A DNA stretch of 64,000 nt from Actinomycetota bacterium (lineage in GTDB: Bacteria > Actinomycetota > Thermoleophilia > Solirubrobacterales > Solirubrobacteraceae): the NCBI GenBank assembly GCA_005884115.1, contig VAXW01000006.1:62001-126000 (forward strand), given 5' to 3'. Position 1 is the first letter of the stretch. Each line of letters opens with the position of its first letter. Of this stretch, positions 17,698 through 25,464 are shown in pieces. The notes under the pieces were generated by a model. The model was not told the DNA's origin. It did no database searches and saw nothing but the letters and a program-made list of their open reading frames with translations. The position numbers and the translations under genes are program-made.

Positions 17698-18669
17698 GTG
17701 GCGCGCACCCGGCTGTACCGCGAGGGAAAGCTCGTGCTCGAGGATTTTCCAGTGGACGACATCTCCGAGCACCTCAAGGACGAGGGTGCATGCGTATGGT
17801 TGGACTATTGCGACCCAACCGCGGCGGAGCTCGCGACGATCGTCGCGGAGTTTCAGCTGCACCCGTTGGCAGTCGAGGATGCGATCAGCGAGCGTCAGCG
17901 CCCGAAGCTCGACCGGTACGACTCGCATCTGTTCCTGAGTGCCTATGCCGTGAAGCTGGATACCGAGTCTGGCGAGCTACGCACGCACGAGATCGGAGCT
18001 TTCATAACGACGCATGCGCTCGTCACTGTCCGCAAGGACGAGGACGTGCCGATCGACTCGGTAGTCGCTCGCTGGGACGAGTCAATCGAACTCGCCACGT
18101 ACGGCGTGTCGTTCCTACTCTGGGGCCTACTGGACGACCTCGTCGACGGGCATTTCGAAGCGGTGCAGTCACTCGACAGTGAGATCGAATCGCTGGAGGA
18201 CCTTCTATTCGATGACGCGCCGCGCAACACCGAGGTTCAGCGTCGGTCGTTCGAGTTTCGCAAGAGCCTAGTCCTACTTCGACGCGTGGTGCTCCCGATG
18301 CGCGAGGTCGTCAACTCGCTGATGCGCCGCGACTTGCACGTTCTCGATGAGGGAATGGCCCCCTACTACCAAGACGTGTATGACCACGTGTTGCGTGCGA
18401 CGGAGTGGACGGAGTCGCTGCGCGACCTCGTGAGCACGATTCTCGAGACGAACCTCACGATCCAAGGCAACCGGATGAACCTCGTGATGAAGAAGGTCAC
18501 GAGCTGGGCGGCGATCATTGCCGTCCCGACGGCAATTACCGGCTTCTACGGGCAGAACATTCCCTTCCCCGGTTTCGCGGCTCATTGGGGGTTCTGGTTT
18601 TCGACGGCACTCATCGTCGTGCTGTCAGGTGGTCTGTACCGGTCCTTCCGACGTCGCGACTGGCTCTAG
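17698..18669 (+). CDS. CorA-family metal transporter with GQN instead of GMN
   Basis: 323 residues. Typical CorA layout: cytoplasmic alpha/beta funnel (VWLDYCDPTAAELATI, HPLAVEDAISERQRPKLDRYD), long helix with VLLRRVVLPMREVVNSLM, TM1 ending in YGQNIPF, TM2 and a basic end FRRRDWL. The signature GMN, which forms the pore entrance for Mg2+ in CorA, reads GQN. Either selectivity is changed or the gene is drifting. GTG 17698 was chosen from the domain start; ATG at 17662 is possible. Compare the canonical copy at 56.3 kb. Confidence 0.85.
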   Translation: MARTRLYREGKLVLEDFPVDDISEHLKDEGACVWLDYCDPTAAELATIVAEFQLHPLAVEDAISERQRPKLDRYDSHLFLSAYAVKLDTESGELRTHEIGAFITTHALVTVRKDEDVPIDSVVARWDESIELATYGVSFLLWGLLDDLVDGHFEAVQSLDSEIESLEDLLFDDAPRNTEVQRRSFEFRKSLVLLRRVVLPMREVVNSLMRRDLHVLDEGMAPYYQDVYDHVLRATEWTESLRDLVSTILETNLTIQGNRMNLVMKKVTSWAAIIAVPTAITGFYGQNIPFPGFAAHWGFWFSTALIVVLSGGLYRSFRRRDWL

Positions 18670-18690
18670 CAGGCAGACAACGCTCAGGGA

Positions 18691-18750
18691 CGTGAGCCTC
18701 TCAAGCCGCGCGCCTGACAACGCCTCGGTCAGGTTGCCAAGAGGCTCACG
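18691..18750. other. Long two-tier stem-loop after corA
   Basis: An 11-bp perfect inverted repeat, CGTGAGCCTCT (18691-18701) with AGAGGCTCACG (18740-18750), encloses a second one, CCTGAC (18713-18718) with GTCAGG (18728-18733). It starts 21 bp after the corA stop. No T-run follows on either strand, so a simple intrinsic terminator is not obvious; a structured RNA or a remnant of a mobile end are alternatives. Confidence 0.6.
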
Positions 18751-19151
18751 CTTGACAACTGACCGGGCGAGGTCGATGGACTGCGATGGGATCGCACGCA
18801 TGGCCGATCTCGTTAACGGATACGACCCTAACCGTGGGACGGTGAGAAGGCCACCTGCGTGTCCGCGCTCGGTTTGGTGAGTAGGTGGGCATGTTGATCG
18901 CGGCCCTTAGCCTAGGCATCGGCAGGGAACCTGGAGCTGCTTGAAATGGGAGCGCTGATCGCTAGGGGCAGCCAACTTGGCGTCGAACTGGAACTCGAAG
19001 CCTGCAACCGGCCTCACATCTACAAAAACAGGGAACCTGGCCCCGAAGAGGCCGCGGGACGAGCGAACGTACCCGGCGCGGCGCTCGAGGTGAGGCCAGG
19101 AAACGCCTTGACGGACCACCCCGGTTCCAGGCGTCCCGATACGCTGGATCC
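18751..19151. other. Non-coding or decayed stretch between corA and the SDR
   Basis: Together with the stem-loop this makes a 482-bp gap. Open frames exist, as expected at this GC, but none shows family-like sequence or a ribosome binding site. The last roughly 100 bp are open in the SDR frame without a start codon. I see no RNA gene. Confidence 0.4.
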
Positions 19152-20045
19152 ATCGAGGGTTTCGACCGCCGCATCTCGGGTGAGCGTGTCGTCGTCACCG
19201 GCGCCACGAGCGGTATCGGACGCGCAATCGCCCGCGACCTTGCTCGACGCGGCGCCCGCTTGACCCTGCTCGCGCGGGATGAGGCGAGGGCGGCGGCGAT
19301 CGCGGCGGAGCTCGCGGCCGTGCCGGGTTCGGCGGGAACACCTGACCTCGTAAGCTGCGATCTGGCCGACCTGGGCTCCGTGCGCCACGCTGCTCGCGAG
19401 CTGCACGGCCGCTACGACGCGATCGACGTGCTCATCAACAACGCCGGCATGCGGTCGTTTTCCCCCGGCACGACCGTCGACGGCTTCGAGCTGATGATGG
19501 GGACCAACCACCTCGGGCCGTTCCTCCTCACCAACCTGCTGCTCGACTCGCTGACCGCGTCGCAACGCGCCCGCGTCGTGACCACCGCATCGGAGGCGCA
19601 TCGTCTGGGTGGCCGCGTCGATCTCGCCCATCTGGCCGAGCCCGTTTTCTCTGGCCCGGCCGGAGCCGAGCGGCGCTACGGCCAGTCGAAGCTGATGAAC
19701 ATCCTCTTCACCCAGGAACTCGCCCTACGCCTCGCCGAGACCACGGTCACCGCCAACTGCTTTTGCCCGGGCGCTGTGGCAACCGGGCTGGTCCGCGAGA
19801 CGCGAGCACTCGACCTTAGTGCGCGGCTGCTGTCGCGAACGCCGCTGCTGCGCACACCGCAGCAGGGCGCGCGCATGGGCGTTCGCCTGGTCGTCGACCC
19901 GTCGCTGGCAGAGACAACCGGGCGGTTCTTCACCTCGACGCCTGGGCTCGGCCGCCTCGGCCCGGTCTCCGCGCGCACCGACCGGGCATACCAGCGCGAA
20001 GCGTGGGAGCGCTCGTCGGCGCTCGTCGGTCTCGGACACGTGTGA
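19152..20045 (+). CDS. Short-chain dehydrogenase/reductase without a canonical start
   Basis: NAD(P)-dependent oxidoreductase of the SDR family (retinol-dehydrogenase-like). Rossmann loop TGATSGIGRAIA, then CDLADLGSV, INNAG, TNHLGPFLLT, the catalytic Ser in VTTASEAH and Y-x-x-x-K in RRYGQSKLMN, and FCPGAVATGL. The cofactor loop lies upstream of the first possible start in this frame (TTG 19260), so that start would give a protein without its NAD site. The coordinate used is an ATC codon preceding EGFDRRISGERVVVTGA; the real start may be lost. About 297 residues. Confidence 0.7.
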   Translation: MEGFDRRISGERVVVTGATSGIGRAIARDLARRGARLTLLARDEARAAAIAAELAAVPGSAGTPDLVSCDLADLGSVRHAARELHGRYDAIDVLINNAGMRSFSPGTTVDGFELMMGTNHLGPFLLTNLLLDSLTASQRARVVTTASEAHRLGGRVDLAHLAEPVFSGPAGAERRYGQSKLMNILFTQELALRLAETTVTANCFCPGAVATGLVRETRALDLSARLLSRTPLLRTPQQGARMGVRLVVDPSLAETTGRFFTSTPGLGRLGPVSARTDRAYQREAWERSSALVGLGHV

Positions 20046-20195
20046 GCTCCAGGTCGGGAGGTCAGGTCGCTGGCCTGACGGGCAGCAAGCTGCGTCTGCT
20101 GCCCAAACCCAGCCCGATCGCGCCTAATCCCGCCTCATCGCCGATCTCGGCGAATGATCCAAATCGCCTGCAGCGGCCGAAGGATCCGGCTCTTC
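20046..20195. other. Intergenic stretch upstream of pseudo-tRNA copy 1
   Basis: No gene seen. The end (about 20162-20190, atcgcctgcagcggcc then gatccggctc) is similar to 39655-39684 before pseudo-tRNA copy 3, so the repeated unit is longer than the tRNA itself. The gap as a whole (20046-20464, 419 bp) holds only this repeat, the pseudo-tRNA and the protease leader. Confidence 0.45.
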
Positions 20196-20239
20196 GCCAG
20201 CGAGTCGAGCCGGCCTCCTAAGCGGTCCTGGCGGGGGCA
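20196..20239 (+). pseudogene. Decayed tRNA-Arg copy 1
   Basis: Reads GCCAGCGAGTC, then gcctcctaagcggt (14 nt identical to the anticodon arm of the tRNA at 13155) joined directly to cctggcgggggca, the 3' acceptor strand with one change. The 16-nt T-arm segment and most of the D-arm are missing. The preceding 30 bp (20162-20190) also resemble the stretch before copy 3 at 39.7 kb. Confidence 0.75.
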
Positions 20240-20399
20240 TCAGCCCCGAAACGCCCGCAAATCATCTAGTTCTAACTCACACAACGGGGCAGGCCGGCCG
20301 CCTGGTCTCTGCCGCCGCCCCGGGCAGCGGAGCGCGAGCTCCTGGCCGAGCTCCCCGCGACGCTCGCCGATGCCGCGAAGTCGTCATAATCTGTAGGTC

Positions 20400-20454
20400 G
20401 CGTCACGGGTGGCGAGACGCGCCGGTTTGCCACCCGGATTGAGAGCCAAACCGG
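20400..20454 (+). promoter_or_regulatory. Predicted H-type pseudoknot leader of the subtilisin gene
   Basis: Two 8-bp helices cross each other: CGGGTGGC (20406-20413) with GCCACCCG (20429-20436), and CCGGTTTG (20422-20429) with CAAACCGG (20447-20454). They share one base, so 7-8 bp each can form together as a pseudoknot, or they compete. A third option is GCGTC/GACGC (20400-20404, 20416-20420). The second helix abuts the ribosome binding site GGAGGGGG (20453-20460) before ATG 20465. A -10-like CATAAT at 20385-20390 would start the transcript just upstream. Confidence 0.5.
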
Positions 20455-20464
20455 AGGGGGCGCC

Positions 20465-23122
20465 ATGCCCGGGCCCACCAGTTCCCTGCTGGGCTCAATG
20501 AGTCTCCGACTACGACGACGATTGTCAAGGAGCTTGCTGGTAGTGGCCGTGCTGATCGCGGCGTCGCTCGCGCTCGCCGTGGCGCCCGCCCAGCCGGAGG
20601 CCATCTCGCAGACCGCCGCCGGTTTGCGGGCTCTCGCGGTCAACGACCCCTTCGCGAGCGCCCCGAGCTCCTCGCCGTCGATCAGTCCGAAGCTGGCCTC
20701 CTCACCGGCCCCCTACCGCCCGGGGGTTGTGCTGATCGGCTTTCACGCGGGCGTCTCGGCGGCTCGCATGCGCTCGATCGCGGGCACCGTGGGGGGGCGC
20801 GGCCTCGCGCGGCTTGGCCCGGCCATCCGGCCGGTCACCAGCCCACTCACGCACCGTCGGCCTCTGACCCCCTTCGTGCTGACGGTCCCGAGCACCCCGG
20901 TGCTCGCGGCCGTGAGCCGTCTGCGCCGCGAAGCGGGCGTTGCCTATGCCGAGCCGGACTACCTGATGACCGCGAGCGCGACGCCGAACGATCCCTCGTT
21001 CCCGCTGCAGTGGGCGGACAGCAACACGGGGCAGAGCATCCCCACCCAGAACAGCAACGAGGAAATCGGCCCACCCGCGAACGGCACGCCGGGAGCCGAT
21101 GACCGCGCGCTGAGCGCGTGGGGCATGAGCACCGGCAGTCGCTCGATCGTGATCGGCGAGACCGACACCGGCATCGACTACAACCACCCCGACCTCGCGG
21201 CGAACGTCTGGAGCAACCCCGGGGGGATCGGCGGCTGTACGGCGGGGACCCATGGCTACAACGTGCTGACGAGCACATGTGAACCGCTGGACGACGACAC
21301 CTTCTACGGCGGCCACGGCACCCACGTCGCCGGGATCATGGGAGCGGTCGGCAACAACGCCACCGGGGTCGCCGGGATGAACTGGCAGACGACGCTCCTG
21401 CCGGTCAAGTGGCTCAACTCCCAAGCCGCCGGCGAAACGAGCGGGCTGATCGCGGCTCTGCAATGGCTCGTGGCGGCCAAGCAGGCAGGCGTGAACATCC
21501 GCGTGGTCAACGACTCGGCGACGTTCAAGGGAACGGCCTTCTCGCAGGCGCTCTCGGAAGAGATCGACACGCTCGGGGCGAACAACATCCTGTTCGTGAC
21601 CGCGGCCGGCAACACGGGCGATAACAACGATGAACTCGCCGTCCGGCGCTATCCGTGCGGGTATGAGCGCCCAAACGAGATCTGCGTGACGGCGAGCAAC
21701 AACAACGACGAACTCCCGAGCTGGGCTAACTACGGGCCCAGCACGGTGCAGCTGGCCGCGCCCGGCGTGAGCATCTACTCCACGCTTCGCAACAACACAT
21801 ACGGATATCTCAGCGGCGGCTCGATGGCCTCGCCGCAGGTCGCCGGAGCGGCGGCGCTCATCCTGTCGCTCAAACCCTCGATGTCGACGACCGAAGTGAG
21901 GGCGGACATCCTGGAAGATGTCGACAAACTGCCCTCGCTCGCCGCCAAGGTGATCACGGGTGGGCGCCTGAACGTGTGCAAGGCGATACCGGGCTGCGTG
22001 ACGCCGTCGCCCCCGCTCACCTTCGGCAAGACGACCGTGGGCGCCTCCTCCGACACCTTCCTGGCGGACCGCAAGCGGGTCAGCCGCTACGCGCTGCCCA
22101 CCAGCGGCGCGGTCACCAAGCTGAGCATCTACCTGGCGCCGACGGGGACCTCGGGGCAGCAGGTGCTCAAGGGCGTGGTCTACGCCGACTCAAGCGGCGC
22201 GCCCAGTGCGCTGCTCGGCGTATCCGAACAGCTGACGTTCAGCAGCACGAGTTCCGCCGGCTGGTATGACCTGACCTTCTCCTCGCCACTGAAACTGGCC
22301 GCCGGCAACTACTGGATCGGAGCCATCACGGGCCCCACCAGCAAAGTCGGCGGGTTCCGCTATGACAGCGTCGCCAGCTCGCGCGACTACAACTCCAACA
22401 CCTACACATCGGGGCCCAGCAACCCCTTCGGCCCGGTGACCATCGACAGCGAGCAGACCTCGCTCTACGCCACCTACGTGGTTCCTCCCGTCAATGTGAC
22501 GCCACCCACGATCAGCGGAACCGCCCGGCAGGGCCAAACCCTGACCGAGGCCCACGGCTCATGGACGAACGAACCGACGAGCTTCACCTACCAGTGGCTG
22601 CAATGCGACTCCGCGGGAAACAATTGCGCGGCGATCTCCGGTGCCGCGAGCCAGACCTATGTGCCTGTGAAAAATGACGTGGGACACACACTCAGGGTGC
22701 AGGAGACGGCGAGCAACGCAGGCGGCTCGAGCAGCCCGGCAACCTCTTCAGCGACCGCTCCGGTCCTCCCGCCTCCGCCGAGCGTGACGGGCGTGTCTCC
22801 CAGCGAAGGCCCAGAAGCCGGCGGCACCTCGGTGACGATCACGGGCACGAACCTGGGCAAAGCCTCGGCGGTCGTGTTCGGAAGCAGTGAAGCCACCAGC
22901 TTCACGGTCAACTCCGAAAGCTCGATCACCGCCACCTCCCCCGCCGGCAAAGGCAGCGTCGACGTGACCGTGGACGAGCTCCGCCGACCACTTCAGCTAC
23001 GTCTCGCCACCGTCAGTGAGTTCGGTCAGCCCCAGCGAAGGCCCAGAAGCCGGCGGCACCTCGGTGACGATCACGGGCACGAACCTGGGCAAAGCCTCGG
23101 CGGTCGTGTTCGGAAGCAGTGA
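20465..23122 (+). CDS. Secreted subtilisin-family (S8) protease, C-terminus frameshifted
   Basis: 885 residues as read. Signal peptide about 18-45, a propeptide-like region (VLIGFHAGVSAARM ... VAYAEPDYLM, about 80-175), then the S8 domain with Asp in GETDTGIDYNHPDL, His in GGHGTHVAGI, Asn in AAGNTG and Ser in GGSMASPQVAG. After about 510 come a beta-sandwich segment, an Ig-like unit (PPTISGTARQGQTLTEAHGSW) and the first IPT/TIG repeat (about 775-840), where a 23-bp deletion throws the frame; the last roughly 45 residues are out of family. The catalytic domain is complete, so a shortened active enzyme is possible. Confidence 0.88.
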   Translation: MPGPTSSLLGSMSLRLRRRLSRSLLVVAVLIAASLALAVAPAQPEAISQTAAGLRALAVNDPFASAPSSSPSISPKLASSPAPYRPGVVLIGFHAGVSAARMRSIAGTVGGRGLARLGPAIRPVTSPLTHRRPLTPFVLTVPSTPVLAAVSRLRREAGVAYAEPDYLMTASATPNDPSFPLQWADSNTGQSIPTQNSNEEIGPPANGTPGADDRALSAWGMSTGSRSIVIGETDTGIDYNHPDLAANVWSNPGGIGGCTAGTHGYNVLTSTCEPLDDDTFYGGHGTHVAGIMGAVGNNATGVAGMNWQTTLLPVKWLNSQAAGETSGLIAALQWLVAAKQAGVNIRVVNDSATFKGTAFSQALSEEIDTLGANNILFVTAAGNTGDNNDELAVRRYPCGYERPNEICVTASNNNDELPSWANYGPSTVQLAAPGVSIYSTLRNNTYGYLSGGSMASPQVAGAAALILSLKPSMSTTEVRADILEDVDKLPSLAAKVITGGRLNVCKAIPGCVTPSPPLTFGKTTVGASSDTFLADRKRVSRYALPTSGAVTKLSIYLAPTGTSGQQVLKGVVYADSSGAPSALLGVSEQLTFSSTSSAGWYDLTFSSPLKLAAGNYWIGAITGPTSKVGGFRYDSVASSRDYNSNTYTSGPSNPFGPVTIDSEQTSLYATYVVPPVNVTPPTISGTARQGQTLTEAHGSWTNEPTSFTYQWLQCDSAGNNCAAISGAASQTYVPVKNDVGHTLRVQETASNAGGSSSPATSSATAPVLPPPPSVTGVSPSEGPEAGGTSVTITGTNLGKASAVVFGSSEATSFTVNSESSITATSPAGKGSVDVTVDELRRPLQLRLATVSEFGQPQRRPRSRRHLGDDHGHEPGQSLGGRVRKQ

Positions 23123-23515
23123 AGCCACCAGCTTCACGGTCAACTCCGAAAGCTCGATCACCGCCACCTCCCCCGCCGGCAAAGGCAGCGTCGACGTGAC
23201 CGTGACCACCCCAGGCGGCACCAGCGCGACGAGCTCCGCCGACCAGTTCAGCTACGCACCGGCGCCGAGCGTGACGGGCGTTTCTCCCAGCGAAGGCCCA
23301 GAAGCCGGCGGCACCTCGGTGACGATCACGGGCACGAACCTGGGCAAAGCCTCGGCGGTCAGGTTCGGCTCGACGGCCGCCAAAGGCTTCAAAGTCAACT
23401 CGGGCACCTCGATCACCGCCGAATCCCCCGCCGGCAAAGGCAGCGTCGACGTGACCGTGACCACCCCGGGCGGCACCAGCGCGACGAGCTCCGCCGACCA
23501 CTTCAGCTATCTGCC
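22785..23515 (+). repeat. IPT/TIG-encoding near-identical DNA repeats
   Basis: Three direct repeats begin with cagcgaaggcccagaagcc at 22801, 23033 and 23288. The first two are almost identical for about 180 bp. The spacing is 232 bp then 255 bp; the 23-bp difference is a missing accaccccaggcggcaccag-type segment in unit 1 at about 22972. Two more divergent IPT/TIG units follow (about 23520-23765, 23770-24050). Confidence 0.9.
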
Positions 23516-24053
23516 ACTCCCAACCGTCACCAAACTGAAACCGGCCAGTGGGCCCGTAGGCGGCGGCAAGACCGTGACCATCACGGGCGCCAATCTCAGC
23601 GGTGCCACTGCCGTCAAGTTCGGCGTGACGAACGCCACGAGCTTCAACGTGATTTCGGCGACCTCGATCAGCGCGATCTCGCCGGCCGAGCCGGCAGGCA
23701 CGGTAGACGTAACCGTGACAACAGCCGGCGGGACAAGTGCCCTCGCGACGAGCGACCGCTACAAATTCCTGCCCTCGATTGGCAAAGTGATCCCGAACGC
23801 GGGCTCGACAGCCGGTGGGGAAGCTATCACGATCACTGGGACCGGGTTTGTGAAAGGCGCAACGGCGATCAAATTCGGAACAGCGAACGCGACTTCGGTC
23901 AGCTGCACCTCTTGGGATGTCACCCAACCGACCCTTGAAACGACCTGCACGGTACTGTCGCCGGCACACGCAGCCGGAAAAGTGGACGTCAAAGCGACCG
24001 TGAATAAGGTGAGCAGCCCGAAAACGGCCGCAGACCAGTTCACCTACAGCTGA
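23016..24053 (+). CDS. IPT/TIG-repeat C-terminus of the S8 protease (separated by frameshift)
   Basis: 345 residues in the frame that follows the 23-bp deletion. Four IPT/TIG Ig-like units, each of the type PSEGPEAGGTSVTITGTNL ... SAVVFGS ... ITATSPAGKGSVDVTVTTPGG, joined by FSYAPAPSV-like linkers. Such repeats act as extracellular spacers or adhesion modules. No signal peptide of its own, so if translated separately it would stay inside; it is best read as part of the upstream gene. GTG 23016 is nominal. Confidence 0.75.
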   Translation: MSSVSPSEGPEAGGTSVTITGTNLGKASAVVFGSSEATSFTVNSESSITATSPAGKGSVDVTVTTPGGTSATSSADQFSYAPAPSVTGVSPSEGPEAGGTSVTITGTNLGKASAVRFGSTAAKGFKVNSGTSITAESPAGKGSVDVTVTTPGGTSATSSADHFSYLPLPTVTKLKPASGPVGGGKTVTITGANLSGATAVKFGVTNATSFNVISATSISAISPAEPAGTVDVTVTTAGGTSALATSDRYKFLPSIGKVIPNAGSTAGGEAITITGTGFVKGATAIKFGTANATSVSCTSWDVTQPTLETTCTVLSPAHAAGKVDVKATVNKVSSPKTAADQFTYS

Positions 24054-24287
24054 TCGCACCGCCGACGGGGGGTCCACACCATCCTCCAGCGACAGCGTGC
24101 CCAGGCCACCACATGCGGACGGTTCGCAGGCGCGACCTTCTAGAGTGCCTTATCGAGCCAGTGGGAGATTCTGAAACATCGCGCTTGATCTGGTCGACTC
24201 GCGAACCTTCCCGAAGGTGGTAGCGATCCAGGTCTACCGGCCCGCCGGGCGCCCCCAGTACGCAACGGCCACGGCCAACCTAATGCA

Positions 24288-25370
24288 GTGAACGCCGCGA
24301 GCCGAACGATCAGCGACGACTCTCTGTGGCCGCGGCTGGCGGGGCTGCCGCTCCTGGTCGAGGCGTGCGAGTACGACCGTCTGCACGCCACGCTGGCGCA
24401 CGAGTTCGAGCGCGTCACGACGCACGTGCGGCTGGTCGGCGCCGGCGCCGACGGGCTGGGCGAGGACGTCTCGACGTTCCGCGAGGACGGCACCACGCTG
24501 CACGAGACCCGGCCCGCGCTGCCGCTCGAGGGCGAGTGGACGCTGGCCGGCTTCTGCGACCACGTCGCGACGCTCGAGCTGTTCCCGCAGCCGCCCGAGT
24601 GGGCGGGCGCGGTGCGTTTCCGCAACTGGGCGTTCGAGTCGGCGGCGCTGGACCTCGCGCTGCGCCAGGCCGGCCGCTCGCTGCCCGACGTGCTCGGGCT
24701 CGAGCCGCAGCCGGTGCGCTTCGTCAACTCGCTCAGCCTCGGCAAGGAGCCGTCGTTCGCGCCTCTGCGCCGGCGGCTCGCCCGCTCCCCCGGGGTGCGC
24801 TTCAAGCTCGACGCGGAGGCGACCTGGGCGCCGGCGCTCGTGGACCAGGTTGCGGCGACCCGCGCCGTCGACACCATCGACTTCAAGGGCCATTACGGCT
24901 TCGAGGTCGAGGATCCGGAGGCCCTCGGCGCGCTGTACGACCGCGTTCTTGCGGCGTTCCCTGACGCCTACCTCGAGGATCCGCACGACCGGCCCGAGAT
25001 CGCCGAGCGGCTCGGCGATCACCTCGACCGCGTGTCCTACGACTCGCCGATCCACACCGCCGAGGACATCGACGCGACTCCGCTTGCCGCGCGCGTGTTG
25101 AACGTCAAGCCGTCGCGGATCGGGCGCCTGCACGACCTCTTTGAGGTGTACGCACGCGGCGCGCGGGAGGGGCGACCGATGTACGGCGGCGGCATGGGCG
25201 AGCTGGGCGTGGGACGCGGGCAGATCGAGCTGCTCGCAGCGCTGTTCCACGCCGACGCGCCCAACGACGTCGCGCCGAGCGCGTACAACGAGGACGACCC
25301 GGCGAGCGAGCTGCCGGGCAGCCCGCTGCAGCCACGCCCCGCCGCGACCGGCTTTCGCTGGGCGGCGTAG
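24288..25370 (+). CDS. Enolase-superfamily (MLE/MR-like) protein
   Basis: 360 residues. Barrel motifs with plausible metal ligands and bases: RFKLDAEATW, DTIDFKGHYGFEVED, AYLEDPHD, VLNVKPSRIG and YGGGMGELGVGRGQIELLAALFHADAPNDVAPSAYN. Members abstract an alpha-proton from a carboxylate (muconate, mandelate, dipeptide or succinylbenzoate types); the substrate here is unknown and the order of Asp/Glu ligands looks less standard than in characterised groups. GTG start. Converges with gadB, 94 bp apart. Confidence 0.75.
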   Translation: MNAASRTISDDSLWPRLAGLPLLVEACEYDRLHATLAHEFERVTTHVRLVGAGADGLGEDVSTFREDGTTLHETRPALPLEGEWTLAGFCDHVATLELFPQPPEWAGAVRFRNWAFESAALDLALRQAGRSLPDVLGLEPQPVRFVNSLSLGKEPSFAPLRRRLARSPGVRFKLDAEATWAPALVDQVAATRAVDTIDFKGHYGFEVEDPEALGALYDRVLAAFPDAYLEDPHDRPEIAERLGDHLDRVSYDSPIHTAEDIDATPLAARVLNVKPSRIGRLHDLFEVYARGAREGRPMYGGGMGELGVGRGQIELLAALFHADAPNDVAPSAYNEDDPASELPGSPLQPRPAATGFRWAA

Positions 25371-25464
25371 CTCAGTACCCGAGGCGATCGAGGAGGTCCG
25401 TCCTGCCCTTCTCGAGGTCGGCGTGCGAGACGCGATCGGAGCGCTGCCCGACGCAGACTCGGGC

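Noticed and set aside
18946-19263. 105-codon frame before the SDR
   Set aside because: No ribosome binding site, no recognisable pattern, and it overlaps the SDR cofactor loop in another frame.
20400-20454. Known c-di-GMP (GEMM) or c-di-AMP (ydaO) riboswitch
   Set aside because: The conserved cores of these classes (such as GCAAACC with GACGCAAAG) are not present.
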